Shown: positions 26,213-35,902 of the stretch, one piece after another | Position numbering within the stretch: the stretch's first letter is position 1 | Layout: the number at the start of each line of letters is the position of its first letter | Origin: an uncultured Bacteroidales bacterium | Lineage (GTDB): Bacteria > Bacteroidota > Bacteroidia > Bacteroidales > Bacteroidaceae | NCBI GenBank assembly: GCA_902782245.1 | Contig: CACZMI010000011.1 | Location: 1-64,000 of the forward strand | Direction of reading: 5' to 3' | Length of the DNA: 64,000 nucleotides | Notes under the pieces: generated by a model | Told to the model about the DNA's origin: nothing | The model's database searches: none | What the model saw: the letters and a program-made list of their open reading frames with translations, nothing else | Made by a program: the position numbers and the translations under genes

Positions 26213-29200
26213 ATGAAGAAAGCTTTTCTGTTACTGACCTTATTCTCAATACTCATTCCGTCGGTATGCGCCGCACAGAAGAATGACTCAAAGGAGAAGT
26301 CCAAACTGGACGGTAAAGTCTCTGTAAATGCACATATAATTGACGGTTCCACCACAGAGAATATGCCTCAGGTAACGGTACAGTTGTTTCAGTTGCCCGA
26401 TACCACCTTCCTGTTCGGAACAGTTACCGACAATGAGGGTTGGTTCAATATCAAGAAGGTGCCGGTGGGAGAGTTCCTGCTGCGTTACTCTTTTATGGGT
26501 TATTCATCTCAGGAGTTCAGTTTCAAGACTGTAAAGGAGGACAGGGAGCGTGCCTTAGGTGTGTTTAAGATGTATGAGCAGAGTATCATGCTGACCGAGG
26601 CAGTGATTGAGGATGCCCTGCCACCCACACAGGTGGTTGACGATACCCTGATGTATAATGTGAGCGCATTCCGTGTTCCGGAGGGCTCGGTCCTGGAGGA
26701 GCTTATAAAGCGTCTTCCGGGTGTTGAGGTCGATGAGAACGGCGGCATTACCGTTAACGGACGCAGGGTATCCCGTATCCTTGTGGACGGACAGGAGTAC
26801 TTTGGCAATGACCAGCAGATGGCCACAAAGAACCTGCCGGTAAACATAATCCGCCGTATCAAGACATATCAGCGACAGAGTGACCTGGCACGTATAACCG
26901 GCATTGATGACGGTGAGGAGGAGACGGTCATGGACCTTGAGATAAAACCCAACATGCGTAACGGCTGGCTCCATAATATAGATGGAGGTATAGGAAAACC
27001 GGTGGGTAAGAATGATTACGGAGAATGGATAAAATATCTCTATTCGGGCCGATACACGCTCAACCGCTTCCAGGCCAACACTCAGTTCTCGGTCAATGCA
27101 AACACCCAGAACTCGGGACGCGGCAACGGTGTGAGTTACAACCATCAGTTGGGAGTGAACTTCTCAAAGAACATCGGTGAGCCATATCCGCGCCGCCGTA
27201 ACGAATTCCCGTTGGTGATAGGCGGTAATATAAGGTATAACGGTTCTACCTCACGCTCTCTGAGCGAGTCGGAATCAGAGACCTTTACCACCCAGTATCA
27301 GTCGGCGTCTTTCCGTAACAACCGCTCTAACAGCAACAGCGGCAACAACAGCGTAAACGGAGAGTTCCGTATGGAGTGGATGCCCGATTCGTCACTCAAC
27401 ATCATATTCCGCCCAAGTTTCCAGATAAGCCGTAATCACAGCAACTCCAACAGCGGCTCCGTAACGTTCAATACCGATCCTTACGAGGCTACCGATATGA
27501 CCGACATTCTGGATGAGTACCGTAACCTTGGGACCGATCTGATGGATTCGATAGGTGTCAACTCACAGAGCAGTTACAACCACAGCAAGACCGGTAACAA
27601 CCAGTTGGGCGGTGAGTTCCAGTTTAACAAGAGATTCAACGACCAGGGCCGTAACTTTACGGTACGCTTTACATTCAACAGCACCAAGGGTACAAACGAC
27701 AGTTATTCATATTCGGACCAGGTTTATTATCAGGATCACAGGCGTGACACCACGATGAACCGCTACAACATAAGTCCTACCGATAACAGCAGTTGGTCGG
27801 GACGTATCATGTGGAGTGAGCCTATTGATTCGGGGCGCGGTAATCTGCAGTTCAGTTATCAGGTTCAGGTAAACAACCGTAACCAGAACAGGGAGACTTA
27901 TGTCCTTTGGGGGGACGATTTTGATGACTGGTATAAGACATGGAGCCTGCCCGACAGCCTTAACCGGTTCCGTGATGACAGGTTGAGCCGTTCTGCAACC
28001 AATGTGTCACGTAACCATACGCTGACATTGCAGTTCCGTTACAACTTTGAGAAATCAAATATCAATATAGGTGTCAATTTCATGCCTCAGTATACCGGAA
28101 TGGACAACTTCCAGTATATGGGTAAGATAATAGGCGATACATCGAGAGTGGTATACAACTGGAGTCCCTCGCTCAATTACCGTTACAGGTTTGACCGTCA
28201 GAAGAGTGTTCAGGTTACATTGCGTACCAACACCAGTCAGCCCAGCATGGAGGATATGATGGATATTACCGATGACAGTAACCCCATGAATATCCGCAAG
28301 GGTAATCCCGGATTGTTGCCGACACTGCGTAACAACTTTGAAATCAGTTATCAGAACTATATCACCGAGACCCAGAAGACAATCAACATAAGAGTATCTC
28401 TTGAGAACTCACTCAGGAACATCTCACAAAAGACTGATTATGATCCGTCAACAGGTATATCGGTAACACAGCCGCAGAACATGGACGGATTCTGGACCAA
28501 CTGGAGCACATCGGGCAATCTGACCTACAACCAGACCATACCTAACACCAAATGGCGTTACAATGCCAGTGCCAACGGTTCGTTCCGCCATCAGGAGAGT
28601 TACATGAGAACCGGAAGCATCGGCCAGTTCAATCCCGGTGCCGGAACCGGCGGCAGTGCCGTACTGAGTGCCACCAATACCATATCGGCCGGTGAGAACG
28701 GATCGGTCACTTACCGTAACCAATGGCTGGAGGTAACTGCAAACGGACGTTTTACATATAACCACTCCGAGAACAACCAGCGTCAGAACCAGAACATGGA
28801 TACATACACGTTCAGTTACGGAGGACGCGCCAATGCACGTCTGCCCTGGCGTAACCTGAACCTGGGAACTGATATCACCATGCAGAGCCGACGCGGTTAC
28901 AGCGGATCTTTTAACCGCAATGACCTTATCTGGAACGCCAACGCATCATTCAGTTTCCTTAAGGGTAACGCAGGTACACTGCAGATTCAGTACTACGATA
29001 TCCTGAATGATGAATCAAATGTAACCCGTTCAGTTTCTACAACGGGCCGTACCGATACCAAGAACAATAATATCCACAGTTACATCATGGTACACTTCAT
29101 ACTGCGTGCCAATGTATTCGGAACCCGTGCTGCACGTAGGGAGATGCGTCAGGAGACCAGAGCTATGATGGGTGGTGGCGGATTCGGTGGCGGATTCGGC

Positions 29201-29227
29201 GGCGGAATGCGCGGTGGTAGGCCTTGA
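26213..29227 (+). CDS. Large outer-membrane beta-barrel protein with carboxypeptidase-like N-terminal domain
   Basis: A 1004-aa protein: signal peptide from the ATG at 26213 (MKKAFLLLTLFS...), a carboxypeptidase-regulatory-like domain (about 40-130), a plug-like region with RLPGVEVDENGGITVNGR (about 165-185), and a long barrel rich in N/S/Y/R strands (OMP_b-brl_3 type). It lacks a clear TonB box. It ends in a Gly/Met/Arg repeat GGGGFGGGFGGGMRGG, unusual because barrels normally end on an aromatic residue. An outer-membrane transporter or surface role is inferred. Its stop abuts the convergent rsmD stop. Confidence 0.82.
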   Translation: MKKAFLLLTLFSILIPSVCAAQKNDSKEKSKLDGKVSVNAHIIDGSTTENMPQVTVQLFQLPDTTFLFGTVTDNEGWFNIKKVPVGEFLLRYSFMGYSSQEFSFKTVKEDRERALGVFKMYEQSIMLTEAVIEDALPPTQVVDDTLMYNVSAFRVPEGSVLEELIKRLPGVEVDENGGITVNGRRVSRILVDGQEYFGNDQQMATKNLPVNIIRRIKTYQRQSDLARITGIDDGEEETVMDLEIKPNMRNGWLHNIDGGIGKPVGKNDYGEWIKYLYSGRYTLNRFQANTQFSVNANTQNSGRGNGVSYNHQLGVNFSKNIGEPYPRRRNEFPLVIGGNIRYNGSTSRSLSESESETFTTQYQSASFRNNRSNSNSGNNSVNGEFRMEWMPDSSLNIIFRPSFQISRNHSNSNSGSVTFNTDPYEATDMTDILDEYRNLGTDLMDSIGVNSQSSYNHSKTGNNQLGGEFQFNKRFNDQGRNFTVRFTFNSTKGTNDSYSYSDQVYYQDHRRDTTMNRYNISPTDNSSWSGRIMWSEPIDSGRGNLQFSYQVQVNNRNQNRETYVLWGDDFDDWYKTWSLPDSLNRFRDDRLSRSATNVSRNHTLTLQFRYNFEKSNINIGVNFMPQYTGMDNFQYMGKIIGDTSRVVYNWSPSLNYRYRFDRQKSVQVTLRTNTSQPSMEDMMDITDDSNPMNIRKGNPGLLPTLRNNFEISYQNYITETQKTINIRVSLENSLRNISQKTDYDPSTGISVTQPQNMDGFWTNWSTSGNLTYNQTIPNTKWRYNASANGSFRHQESYMRTGSIGQFNPGAGTGGSAVLSATNTISAGENGSVTYRNQWLEVTANGRFTYNHSENNQRQNQNMDTYTFSYGGRANARLPWRNLNLGTDITMQSRRGYSGSFNRNDLIWNANASFSFLKGNAGTLQIQYYDILNDESNVTRSVSTTGRTDTKNNNIHSYIMVHFILRANVFGTRAARREMRQETRAMMGGGGFGGGFGGGMRGGRP

Positions 29228-29758
29228 TTATTTGAAGAAAGAGAAGTGTACGGATCCGTACACCTTCATATCGGTGAAGCGAGGATGATCCTTAAAGTCA
29301 TTCTTGCTTCCGTGTTCTAATACGAATATGCCGTCGGGAGCAAGCAGGTTTCCATCAAGAATCAGATCAGGTATCTCAGCGAGGTTCTCCAACTGATATG
29401 GAGGATCTGCAAATATGAAATCAAACTGAGTGCTGCAGCCGGCAATGTACTTGAATACGTCTCCTTTAATGGGCAGACATTTGTCGGTCTTTACAGTGTC
29501 CATCACTTTGCGGATAAAGGCGTGATGGGCGGGGTCTTTCTCAACGCTCACCACATGTGAGCATCCCCTTGAAACAAGTTCAATGCTTATGCTGCCGGTG
29601 CCCGAGAACAGGTCAAGTGCTGTGGCGCCCTCCAGATCCATCCTGTTTGCCAGGATGTTGAAGAGACTCTCTTTGGCAAAATCAGTGGTGGGACGTGCAC
29701 TGAATGTTCTAGGCACGTCCCACCTTCTGTGTTTGTATATTCCGCTTATTACGCGCAA
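29228..29758 (-). CDS. rsmD: 16S rRNA (guanine(966)-N2)-methyltransferase RsmD
   Basis: A 176-aa SAM-dependent methyltransferase: ARPTTDFAKESLFNIL near the N-terminus, SAM motif DLFSGTGSISIE and catalytic motif ADPPYQ. I prefer the TTG at 29758: it follows a GGGAG ribosome-binding site by 7 nt and gives the family's LRVISG start. A longer start at 29791 would overlap the upstream gene by 29 nt. The upstream gene's stop lies 4 nt before this start. Confidence 0.9.
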   Translation of the reverse strand: MRVISGIYKHRRWDVPRTFSARPTTDFAKESLFNILANRMDLEGATALDLFSGTGSISIELVSRGCSHVVSVEKDPAHHAFIRKVMDTVKTDKCLPIKGDVFKYIAGCSTQFDFIFADPPYQLENLAEIPDLILDGNLLAPDGIFVLEHGSKNDFKDHPRFTDMKVYGSVHFSFFK

Positions 29759-29762
29759 GGTA

Positions 29763-30536
29763 TTACTCCCAGTTACCGGAGTTGTTATCAACCTTCATGC
29801 CACGGTAACGGCCACGGTCATCGCAGTCCTCAAGGAGGTTGATTATCTCCTGTTTGTCAAGTCCTCCGTCCTCACTGTTCTCTCCCAGATAGTCTACAAA
29901 GAGTGTCTTGGCCTCAAATCCGTGTGTTATCACACCGGCCTTGGAGGTATCGGATGAGATTGTAAGTTCAAACTCCTTTCCGTTGCTGAAAGGTACATAG
30001 CGCAGTGAGTCCGGATTGATACGGCCCTTGTAGAGAGAATCGTAAAGGCTTACGAATTCTGTCTCACGGCTAAAGAGGAATTTCTTGGTTCCGTCCTCAA
30101 GAATCTCAATGAAACCTTCCTTTGCTGCTTTCTCCCACAGGGTGTCGGCCTCAATCTGTTTCTGCTTGGCTTTACGGCCTGTCAGTGTTGCTGCCTCCTG
30201 CTCGGCGGTCTGTGCCTTTGCGTAAAGGGTAAGAACCTTGTTCTCTGTCCAGTTGTTCTCCAACTGGTCATCTGTAAGTTCACCTATCTTCTTGGTGATA
30301 GGCAACTTGCCGGTTCTGATGAAAGCTGCGAGAGAATCAAAGTTGTCGCAGTAACCGTCATGCTGATAGTTGTATTCAGTCTGTGCAGCCTTGATATCCA
30401 TAAGTCTCTGAATGACTGCCTTGTCACGGATCTTCTTCTCGTTGGTGAATTTGATAGGATTCATGATACTACCATATACAACGTATACGAGTGCTAAAAT
30501 GCAGATTGAAAGAAGAATGTTGACGACTTTTTTCAT
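29763..30536 (-). CDS. Membrane-anchored coiled-coil protein of unknown function
   Basis: A 257-aa protein with an N-terminal membrane helix (MKKVVNILLSICILALVYVVYG) and a periplasmic domain containing an A/E/K/Q-rich helix (about 105-145). The ATG at 30536 is 31 nt downstream of a TATTTTTG box. It precedes rsmD by 4 nt. Conserved-looking but unrecognised; envelope location is inferred from the single N-terminal helix. Confidence 0.65.
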   Translation of the reverse strand: MKKVVNILLSICILALVYVVYGSIMNPIKFTNEKKIRDKAVIQRLMDIKAAQTEYNYQHDGYCDNFDSLAAFIRTGKLPITKKIGELTDDQLENNWTENKVLTLYAKAQTAEQEAATLTGRKAKQKQIEADTLWEKAAKEGFIEILEDGTKKFLFSRETEFVSLYDSLYKGRINPDSLRYVPFSNGKEFELTISSDTSKAGVITHGFEAKTLFVDYLGENSEDGGLDKQEIINLLEDCDDRGRYRGMKVDNNSGNWE

Positions 30537-30566
30537 ATTGGGATGTTTTTTTTTATTTTCGCATCG

Positions 30567-30574
30567 CAAAAATA
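30567..30574 (-). promoter_or_regulatory. Bacteroidota -7 box for the membrane protein-rsmD pair
   Basis: TATTTTTG on the minus strand, 31 nt before the ATG at 30536. Confidence 0.6.
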
Positions 30575-30628
30575 GAACATTTATCCGTATTAAATAATAA
30601 AACAACATTTTTTTGCTTTTCGGGAGCA

Positions 30629-32062
30629 ATGATTGACCCTCTGTTTCAGGATATTGCCGCACATTTTCCGTTTCAGCCCACTTCCGAGCAGGCAGTGGCC
30701 ATGAACCGTCTGGCAATGTTCGTGAACAATCCCGCTCCCCGTCAGGTGTTCCTGCTTAAGGGTTATGCGGGTACCGGCAAGACAGCCATAATAAGTTCGC
30801 TGGTCAGGACTTTGGCCGGCCATCGCAGGAGAGTGGTGCTGATGGCTCCGACAGGGCGTGCGGCTAAGGTTTTTTCAAATACATCGGGCTTTCCCGCATG
30901 TACCATCCACAAGAAGATATACCGTCAGAAATCCATACTTGACGCGGGCAGTTTCCAACTGGACCGCAACCTTCACGAACACACCCTCTTCCTGGTTGAT
31001 GAGGCCTCAATGATATCAAATGAGGGCCTGTCGGGCAGTTCTTTCGGTACAGGACGTCTTCTGGATGACCTCGTACAGTATGTATACTCCGGAAAGGACT
31101 GCCGGCTTCTGATGCTGGGTGATCAGGCTCAGCTGCCCCCTGTGGGAGAACGGGAGAGCCCGGGCTTATCGGCACGGGTTATGGAATCATACGGTCTCAA
31201 TGTATCGGAATTCTGTCTGGAGAACGTGATGCGTCAGATGCATGAATCCGGAATTCTGCATAATGCTACAGCGCTAAGGGATTATGCCCGTGGTTTGGGT
31301 GAGCCCGGCGGGTTCCGTTTCAAACTGGATGGGTTCAAGGATGTAATCAGAATTTCGGGCAGTGAGCTGATTGAGACCTTGAGCGGCTGTTACAGCCGTG
31401 ACGGAGTTGATGAGACTATGGTGTTGTGCCGCTCAAACAAGCGTGCCAATATTTATAACAACGGAATACGCAGTCAGATACTGGACCGCGAGGATGAACT
31501 AAACCGCGGTGACAGCGTGATGATTGTCAAGAACAATTACTATTGGACAGAGAAACTTGTGGCCGATGAGGGGGCCGATTCTTACGCCAGCCTGCCGTCA
31601 TTCATTGCCAACGGTGACATAGCTGTGATACGGCGAGTGCGCCGTATGCGTGAGATGTATGGATTCCGCTTTGAGGATGCGGTACTCTCTTTTCCCGATT
31701 ATGATGACCTGGAGATGGATGTCACTTTGCTGCTGGATACCCTGCACAGTGAATCACCCTCTCTTACCCGTGAGGAGAGTGACCGCCTGTTCAGCAGTGT
31801 GATGGAGGATTATGCCGAGATTCCGTCCAAAAAAACCAGGATGGAGAAACTGCGTGAGAACCCCCATTTCAACGCCCTTCAGATAAAATACGCCTACGCC
31901 GTAACCTGCCATAAGGCCCAGGGCGGCCAGTGGAAAAACATATTCATTGACCAGGGCTACATCCCCGAGGATGGCCGCGACCAGGAATACTACCGCTGGC
32001 TCTACACCGCCCTTACCCGCGCCACACAGACGGTGTATCTTGTAAACTGGCCTGACCTGTAA
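30629..32062 (+). CDS. RecD-like ATP-dependent DNA helicase (AAA/UvrD-C)
   Basis: A 477-aa SF1 helicase. Walker A GYAGTGKT is at residues 45-52, a DEAS Walker B follows near 127, and the C-terminal half has the UvrD-C VTCHKAQGGQW motif and ALTRA. Shorter than full RecD2, lacking its long N-terminal domain. The start has a GGGAG site. Its last five codons and stop (N-W-P-D-L-stop) lie inside the left arm of a 196-bp palindromic element. Confidence 0.9.
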   Translation: MIDPLFQDIAAHFPFQPTSEQAVAMNRLAMFVNNPAPRQVFLLKGYAGTGKTAIISSLVRTLAGHRRRVVLMAPTGRAAKVFSNTSGFPACTIHKKIYRQKSILDAGSFQLDRNLHEHTLFLVDEASMISNEGLSGSSFGTGRLLDDLVQYVYSGKDCRLLMLGDQAQLPPVGERESPGLSARVMESYGLNVSEFCLENVMRQMHESGILHNATALRDYARGLGEPGGFRFKLDGFKDVIRISGSELIETLSGCYSRDGVDETMVLCRSNKRANIYNNGIRSQILDREDELNRGDSVMIVKNNYYWTEKLVADEGADSYASLPSFIANGDIAVIRRVRRMREMYGFRFEDAVLSFPDYDDLEMDVTLLLDTLHSESPSLTREESDRLFSSVMEDYAEIPSKKTRMEKLRENPHFNALQIKYAYAVTCHKAQGGQWKNIFIDQGYIPEDGRDQEYYRWLYTALTRATQTVYLVNWPDL

Positions 32063-32240
32063 ACAGGGTATAGGGTCTCTGGGAGTCTCGCACCCACGCG
32101 TGACCAGTGGGAGGGGCCCGCGACAAAAAATATCTATTCTGGAACGCTGAACTTGTTCAGTAGTTTCGGAATAGATATGTTTTGTTGTGGGAGGGCATTC
32201 TCCCAGAGACCCTATACCCTGTTTACAGGTCAGGCCAGTT
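32045..32240. repeat. 196-bp palindromic element, copy A
   Basis: Perfect 41-bp inverted arms (32045-32085 and 32200-32240) flank a 114-nt core. It lies between convergent helicase and alaS genes; the helicase stop (32060-32062) and the first two bases of the alaS stop (32239-32241) fall in the arms. The core holds a CCCAC/GTGGG hairpin, a 23-position stem (core 32-54 with 84-106; one mismatch and two G-T pairs) and an apical CTGAAC/GTTCAG hairpin. It aligns without gaps to the reverse complement of copy B. G-T pairs suggest the plus strand as RNA sense. Confidence 0.9.
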
Positions 32241-34848
32241 ATGATAAAGCCTTGACAATACTGTCAACAGCTGCGTGCAGGCCGTCGGGGTTCTTGCCTC
32301 CGGCGGTTGCAAAGTGGGGCTGACCGCCTCCGCCTCCCTGAATCAGCTTGGCTGCCTCGCGAACCATCTGGCCGGCGTTGAAGCGTGATGTCAGGTCATC
32401 GCTTACGCTTACGGTGAGCATGGGCTTGCCGTCTTCCTGGCTACCTATGATAACGATGGTGTTTGTGGTAAGTTCGCCACGGATTCCGAACACCAGATCC
32501 TTGGCCATTGCGGCTGATGCCTGAATGACTGCGCTGATAACCTTTACACCGTTTACATCCTTGGCCTGAGCAATCAGATTACCCTTAAGCTTGCCTGCTT
32601 TCTCTTTCTGGAACTCCTCAAGCTGTTTCTTGAGCGATGCGTTCTCCTCAATTGCTTTTTTGACCGATGCCTCAAGCGATGCGCCGGGCAGCAGAGCCTT
32701 GAGCTGGCCGATGGTATCCTGGAGAGATGCAACCATATTCTCTACAGCCTCACCGGTGATAGCCTCGATGCGGCGCACGCCTGCAGCGATTGAGCTCTCG
32801 GATACTATCTTGAACATACCTATGCGGCCGGTTGATGAGGCGTGTACGCCGCCGCAGAACTCTATTGAGTTACCGAACTGTACAACACGTACCTTATCAC
32901 CGTATTTCTCACCGAAGAGTGCTATGGCACCAAGTTTCTTGGCCTCCTCAATGGGGAGGTCGCGGTGCTCCTGCAGCGGCAGGTCCATGCGGATCTTCTC
33001 GTTTACCAGACGCTCTACCTGACGCAGTTCCTCATCGGTCACCTTCTGGAAGTGTGAGAAGTCAAAGCGCAGGCTATCGGGGGTAACGAGTGAGCCCTTC
33101 TGCTCAACATGTGTACCCAGAACCTCACGCAGGGCCTCGTCTACCAGGTGGGTTGCGGTGTGGTTGGCCTCGCAGGCGTGACGCTTGTCAGTATCCACGC
33201 AGGCCATCATGGGAGCCTCGGGGTGCTGGGGCAACTTCTTGGTAATGTGCACCGGCAGACCGTTCTCCTTCTTGGTGTCAATTATATCGATTGTCTCGAA
33301 TTCGCTTACAATCACGCCCTGGTCACCTACCTGGCCGCCCATCTCGGCATAGAACGGGGTCTTGTCCAGGACAATCTGGTAGATTACACCGCTCTTCTGC
33401 TTTACCTCGCGGTAGCGCAGGATGGAGGTCTCGTATTCAGTGAAATCATAACCTACAAACTCGGTCTCACCCTCCTTGAGTACTACCCAGTCACCGTTCT
33501 CCACGGCGGCGGCGTTACGGGCGCGGGCCTTCTGCTTGCCCATCTCCTCATTGAACTCGTCAATGTTGGCGCTCATGCCGTTCTCACGCAGTATGAGCTC
33601 GGTAAGGTCAAGCGGGAATCCGTAGGTATCGTACAGGGTGAATGCGCTCACACCGCTTATCTCTGTCTTGCCGGCTGCCTTGGTATCGGCCATAACCTTG
33701 TCAAGCAGTTTGATACCGGTGTCAAGGGTGCGCAGGAATGACTCCTCCTCCTCAATGATTACCTTCTCTATGAGTGTCTTCTGGGCGTTCAACTCGGGAT
33801 AAGCGTCACCCATGTTGTCAATGAGCACGGGCAGCAGCTTGTAGAGGAATGCCTCCTTCTGGCCCAGGAACGTGTAGGCGTAACGTACTGCACGGCGCAG
33901 TATGCGGCGAATCACGTAACCGGCCTTGGCATTGGATGGCAGCTGGCCGTCGGTAATAGAGAATGCAATGGTGCGGATGTGGTCGGCAACTACGCGCATG
34001 GCTATGTCAACCTTCTCATCCTTTCCGTACTCAAGGCCGGTTAGAGCACCTATCTGCTTGATTATGGGCTGGAACACGTCGGTGTCATAGTTGGACTGCT
34101 TGCCCTGCAGGGTGCGTACCAGACGCTCAAATCCCATACCGGTATCGATTACCTTGGCGGGCAGGGGTTCCAGTGAGTGGTCAGCCTTGCGGTTGAACTG
34201 CATGAACACCAGGTTCCATATCTCTATTACCTGTGGATGATCCTTGTTTACAAGGTCGCGGCCGGGTACCTTGGTCTTCTCAGCCTCAGAGCGTGAATCC
34301 ATGTGGATCTCACTGCAGGGACCGCAAGGGCCGGTATCACCCATCTCCCAGAAATTGTCGTGCTTGTTACCGTTAAGGATATGATCCTTGGGCAGGAACT
34401 GCTCCCAGATGGCGGCAGCCTCGTTGTCGCGCTCCAGACCCTCCTCGGGGCTACCTTCAAATACGGTTGCGTAGAGGTTCTTGGGGTCCAGTTTGAGGAC
34501 ATCGACCAGATACTCCCATGCCCAGCTTATGGCCTCTTTCTTGAAATAGTCACCGAAAGACCAGTTGCCCAGCATCTCGAACATGGTGTGGTGGTAGGTG
34601 TCATGTCCTACCTCCTCCAGGTCGTTGTGCTTACCGCTTACGCGCAGGCACTTCTGCGAGTCTGCCACACGGCGGCTCTTGGGGGCGCGGTTACCCAGAA
34701 TGATATCCTTGAACTGGTTCATTCCGGCGTTGGTGAACATAAGGGTGGGGTCATCCTTGACCACCATGGGTGCTGAAGGTACTATCAGGTGCTCTTTACT
34801 CTCAAAGAAACTCTTGAATGATTCGCGGATTTCCTTAGCTGTCATCAT
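32239..34848 (-). CDS. alaS: Alanyl-tRNA synthetase
   Basis: An 869-aa class II synthetase. The N-terminal catalytic core ([36 protein letters not shown]) is followed by the editing domain with HTATHL and CGGVHAS metal-binding motifs, and the C-terminal domain ([15 protein letters not shown]) that aids oligomerisation. Near-normal length. Start is at either of two adjacent ATGs (34848 or 34845). The stop codon lies at the outer edge of palindromic element A. Confidence 0.97.
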   Translation of the reverse strand: MMTAKEIRESFKSFFESKEHLIVPSAPMVVKDDPTLMFTNAGMNQFKDIILGNRAPKSRRVADSQKCLRVSGKHNDLEEVGHDTYHHTMFEMLGNWSFGDYFKKEAISWAWEYLVDVLKLDPKNLYATVFEGSPEEGLERDNEAAAIWEQFLPKDHILNGNKHDNFWEMGDTGPCGPCSEIHMDSRSEAEKTKVPGRDLVNKDHPQVIEIWNLVFMQFNRKADHSLEPLPAKVIDTGMGFERLVRTLQGKQSNYDTDVFQPIIKQIGALTGLEYGKDEKVDIAMRVVADHIRTIAFSITDGQLPSNAKAGYVIRRILRRAVRYAYTFLGQKEAFLYKLLPVLIDNMGDAYPELNAQKTLIEKVIIEEEESFLRTLDTGIKLLDKVMADTKAAGKTEISGVSAFTLYDTYGFPLDLTELILRENGMSANIDEFNEEMGKQKARARNAAAVENGDWVVLKEGETEFVGYDFTEYETSILRYREVKQKSGVIYQIVLDKTPFYAEMGGQVGDQGVIVSEFETIDIIDTKKENGLPVHITKKLPQHPEAPMMACVDTDKRHACEANHTATHLVDEALREVLGTHVEQKGSLVTPDSLRFDFSHFQKVTDEELRQVERLVNEKIRMDLPLQEHRDLPIEEAKKLGAIALFGEKYGDKVRVVQFGNSIEFCGGVHASSTGRIGMFKIVSESSIAAGVRRIEAITGEAVENMVASLQDTIGQLKALLPGASLEASVKKAIEENASLKKQLEEFQKEKAGKLKGNLIAQAKDVNGVKVISAVIQASAAMAKDLVFGIRGELTTNTIVIIGSQEDGKPMLTVSVSDDLTSRFNAGQMVREAAKLIQGGGGGQPHFATAGGKNPDGLHAAVDSIVKALS

Positions 34849-34874
34849 ATCTTTTTATGTTGTATTCTTTTGGC

Positions 34875-34905
34875 TTGCAAAGGTACAATAATTTCGCTAT
34901 TTTTG
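34875..34905 (+). promoter_or_regulatory. Bacteroidota promoter of the M23 peptidase gene
   Basis: TTG at 34875-34877 and TATTTTTG at 34898-34905 with a 20-nt spacer, ending 17 nt before the ATG at 34923. The alaS -7 box sits in the spacer on the other strand. Confidence 0.7.
34878..34885 (-). promoter_or_regulatory. Bacteroidota -7 box for alaS
   Basis: TACCTTTG on the minus strand, 29 nt before the first alaS ATG. It overlaps the spacer of the divergent M23 promoter, so the two may exclude each other. Confidence 0.6.
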
Positions 34906-34922
34906 CGTGTTGTAATAAGATT

Positions 34923-35891
34923 ATGAGGAAGATTTACTATCAGTATGATCCCAACCGAAGGGTTTACCGCAGGGTGTTCCCCACGTTAGGCCAGAGATTC
35001 ATGTCCTGGGTGTGGAGGTTCCTACTGTCGGTACTGTTGGGCGGTATCTTTTTCATAATCTACTGGTTCATCATAAGCACGCCTCAGGTTGAGGACCTTC
35101 TTGTAGAGAACAGCCGCCTGCAGTCACAGTACCGCGTGCTGTCACGTAAGGTCGATGACGCACTGCTGGTGCTCCATGACATAGAGGAGCGTGACGATAA
35201 TCTCTACCGCGTGCTTCTGGAGGCCGATCCTGTTCCGGACGTGGCCCGTCAGGCAGGTTTTAACGGTACCAACCGATACGCCGAACTCATGGATATGTCC
35301 AATGCCGATCTGGTTGTGAACACATCCCAGAAGGTTGACATGCTCTCCAAGAAACTGTACATGCAGACCCGTTCGTTCAACGAGGTGGTTGAACTGTCCC
35401 GTGAGCAGGAGGAGAAACTGGCCTGCCTGCCCGCCATACAGCCTGTATCCAACAAGGACCTTAAGCGTACTGCATCGGGCTACGGTTACCGTAATGACCC
35501 CATTTATCACGTCCGCCGTTTCCATCACGGTATGGATTTTGCCTGTGACACCGGTACTCCCGTATATGCTACAGGCAACGGAAAGGTGGTTTACGCCAAG
35601 TGGAAATCGGGCTACGGAAATCTGGTTGAGATAGATCACGGATACGGTTACAAAACCCGTTATGCCCACTTGAGCAAGATCCTGGTCAAGGAGGGGCAGA
35701 AGGTGGTACGCAGTGAGGAGATTGCTCTGGCCGGTTCGACCGGAAAGAGTACCGGTCCCCATGTTCACTATGAGGTCTGGGTGGGCAACAAGGATGTAAA
35801 CCCCATCAACTACTACTTTATGGATCTGGATGCCGATCAGTATGAGGAGATGATAGGCATTGCCGAGAATCACGGAAAAGTATTTGACTAA
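34923..35891 (+). CDS. M23 family metallopeptidase
   Basis: A 322-aa membrane-anchored peptidase. An N-terminal transmembrane helix (about 28-50) is followed by a coiled coil (about 55-80) and a C-terminal LytM/M23 domain with zinc motifs HHGMDF and HVHYEV. It is likely a peptidoglycan DD- or cross-link endopeptidase or divisome-associated factor. The ATG at 34923 is 18 nt after its -7 box; the longer upstream frame starts before the promoter. MerR gene follows after 11 nt. Confidence 0.9.
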   Translation: MRKIYYQYDPNRRVYRRVFPTLGQRFMSWVWRFLLSVLLGGIFFIIYWFIISTPQVEDLLVENSRLQSQYRVLSRKVDDALLVLHDIEERDDNLYRVLLEADPVPDVARQAGFNGTNRYAELMDMSNADLVVNTSQKVDMLSKKLYMQTRSFNEVVELSREQEEKLACLPAIQPVSNKDLKRTASGYGYRNDPIYHVRRFHHGMDFACDTGTPVYATGNGKVVYAKWKSGYGNLVEIDHGYGYKTRYAHLSKILVKEGQKVVRSEEIALAGSTGKSTGPHVHYEVWVGNKDVNPINYYFMDLDADQYEEMIGIAENHGKVFD

Positions 35892-35902
35892 ATATAAGGA
35901 CT

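Noticed and set aside
32062..32239. Calling element A a simple intrinsic terminator only
   Set aside because: Length, invariant asymmetric core and covariation with copy B exceed what a terminator needs; termination may still be one of its activities.
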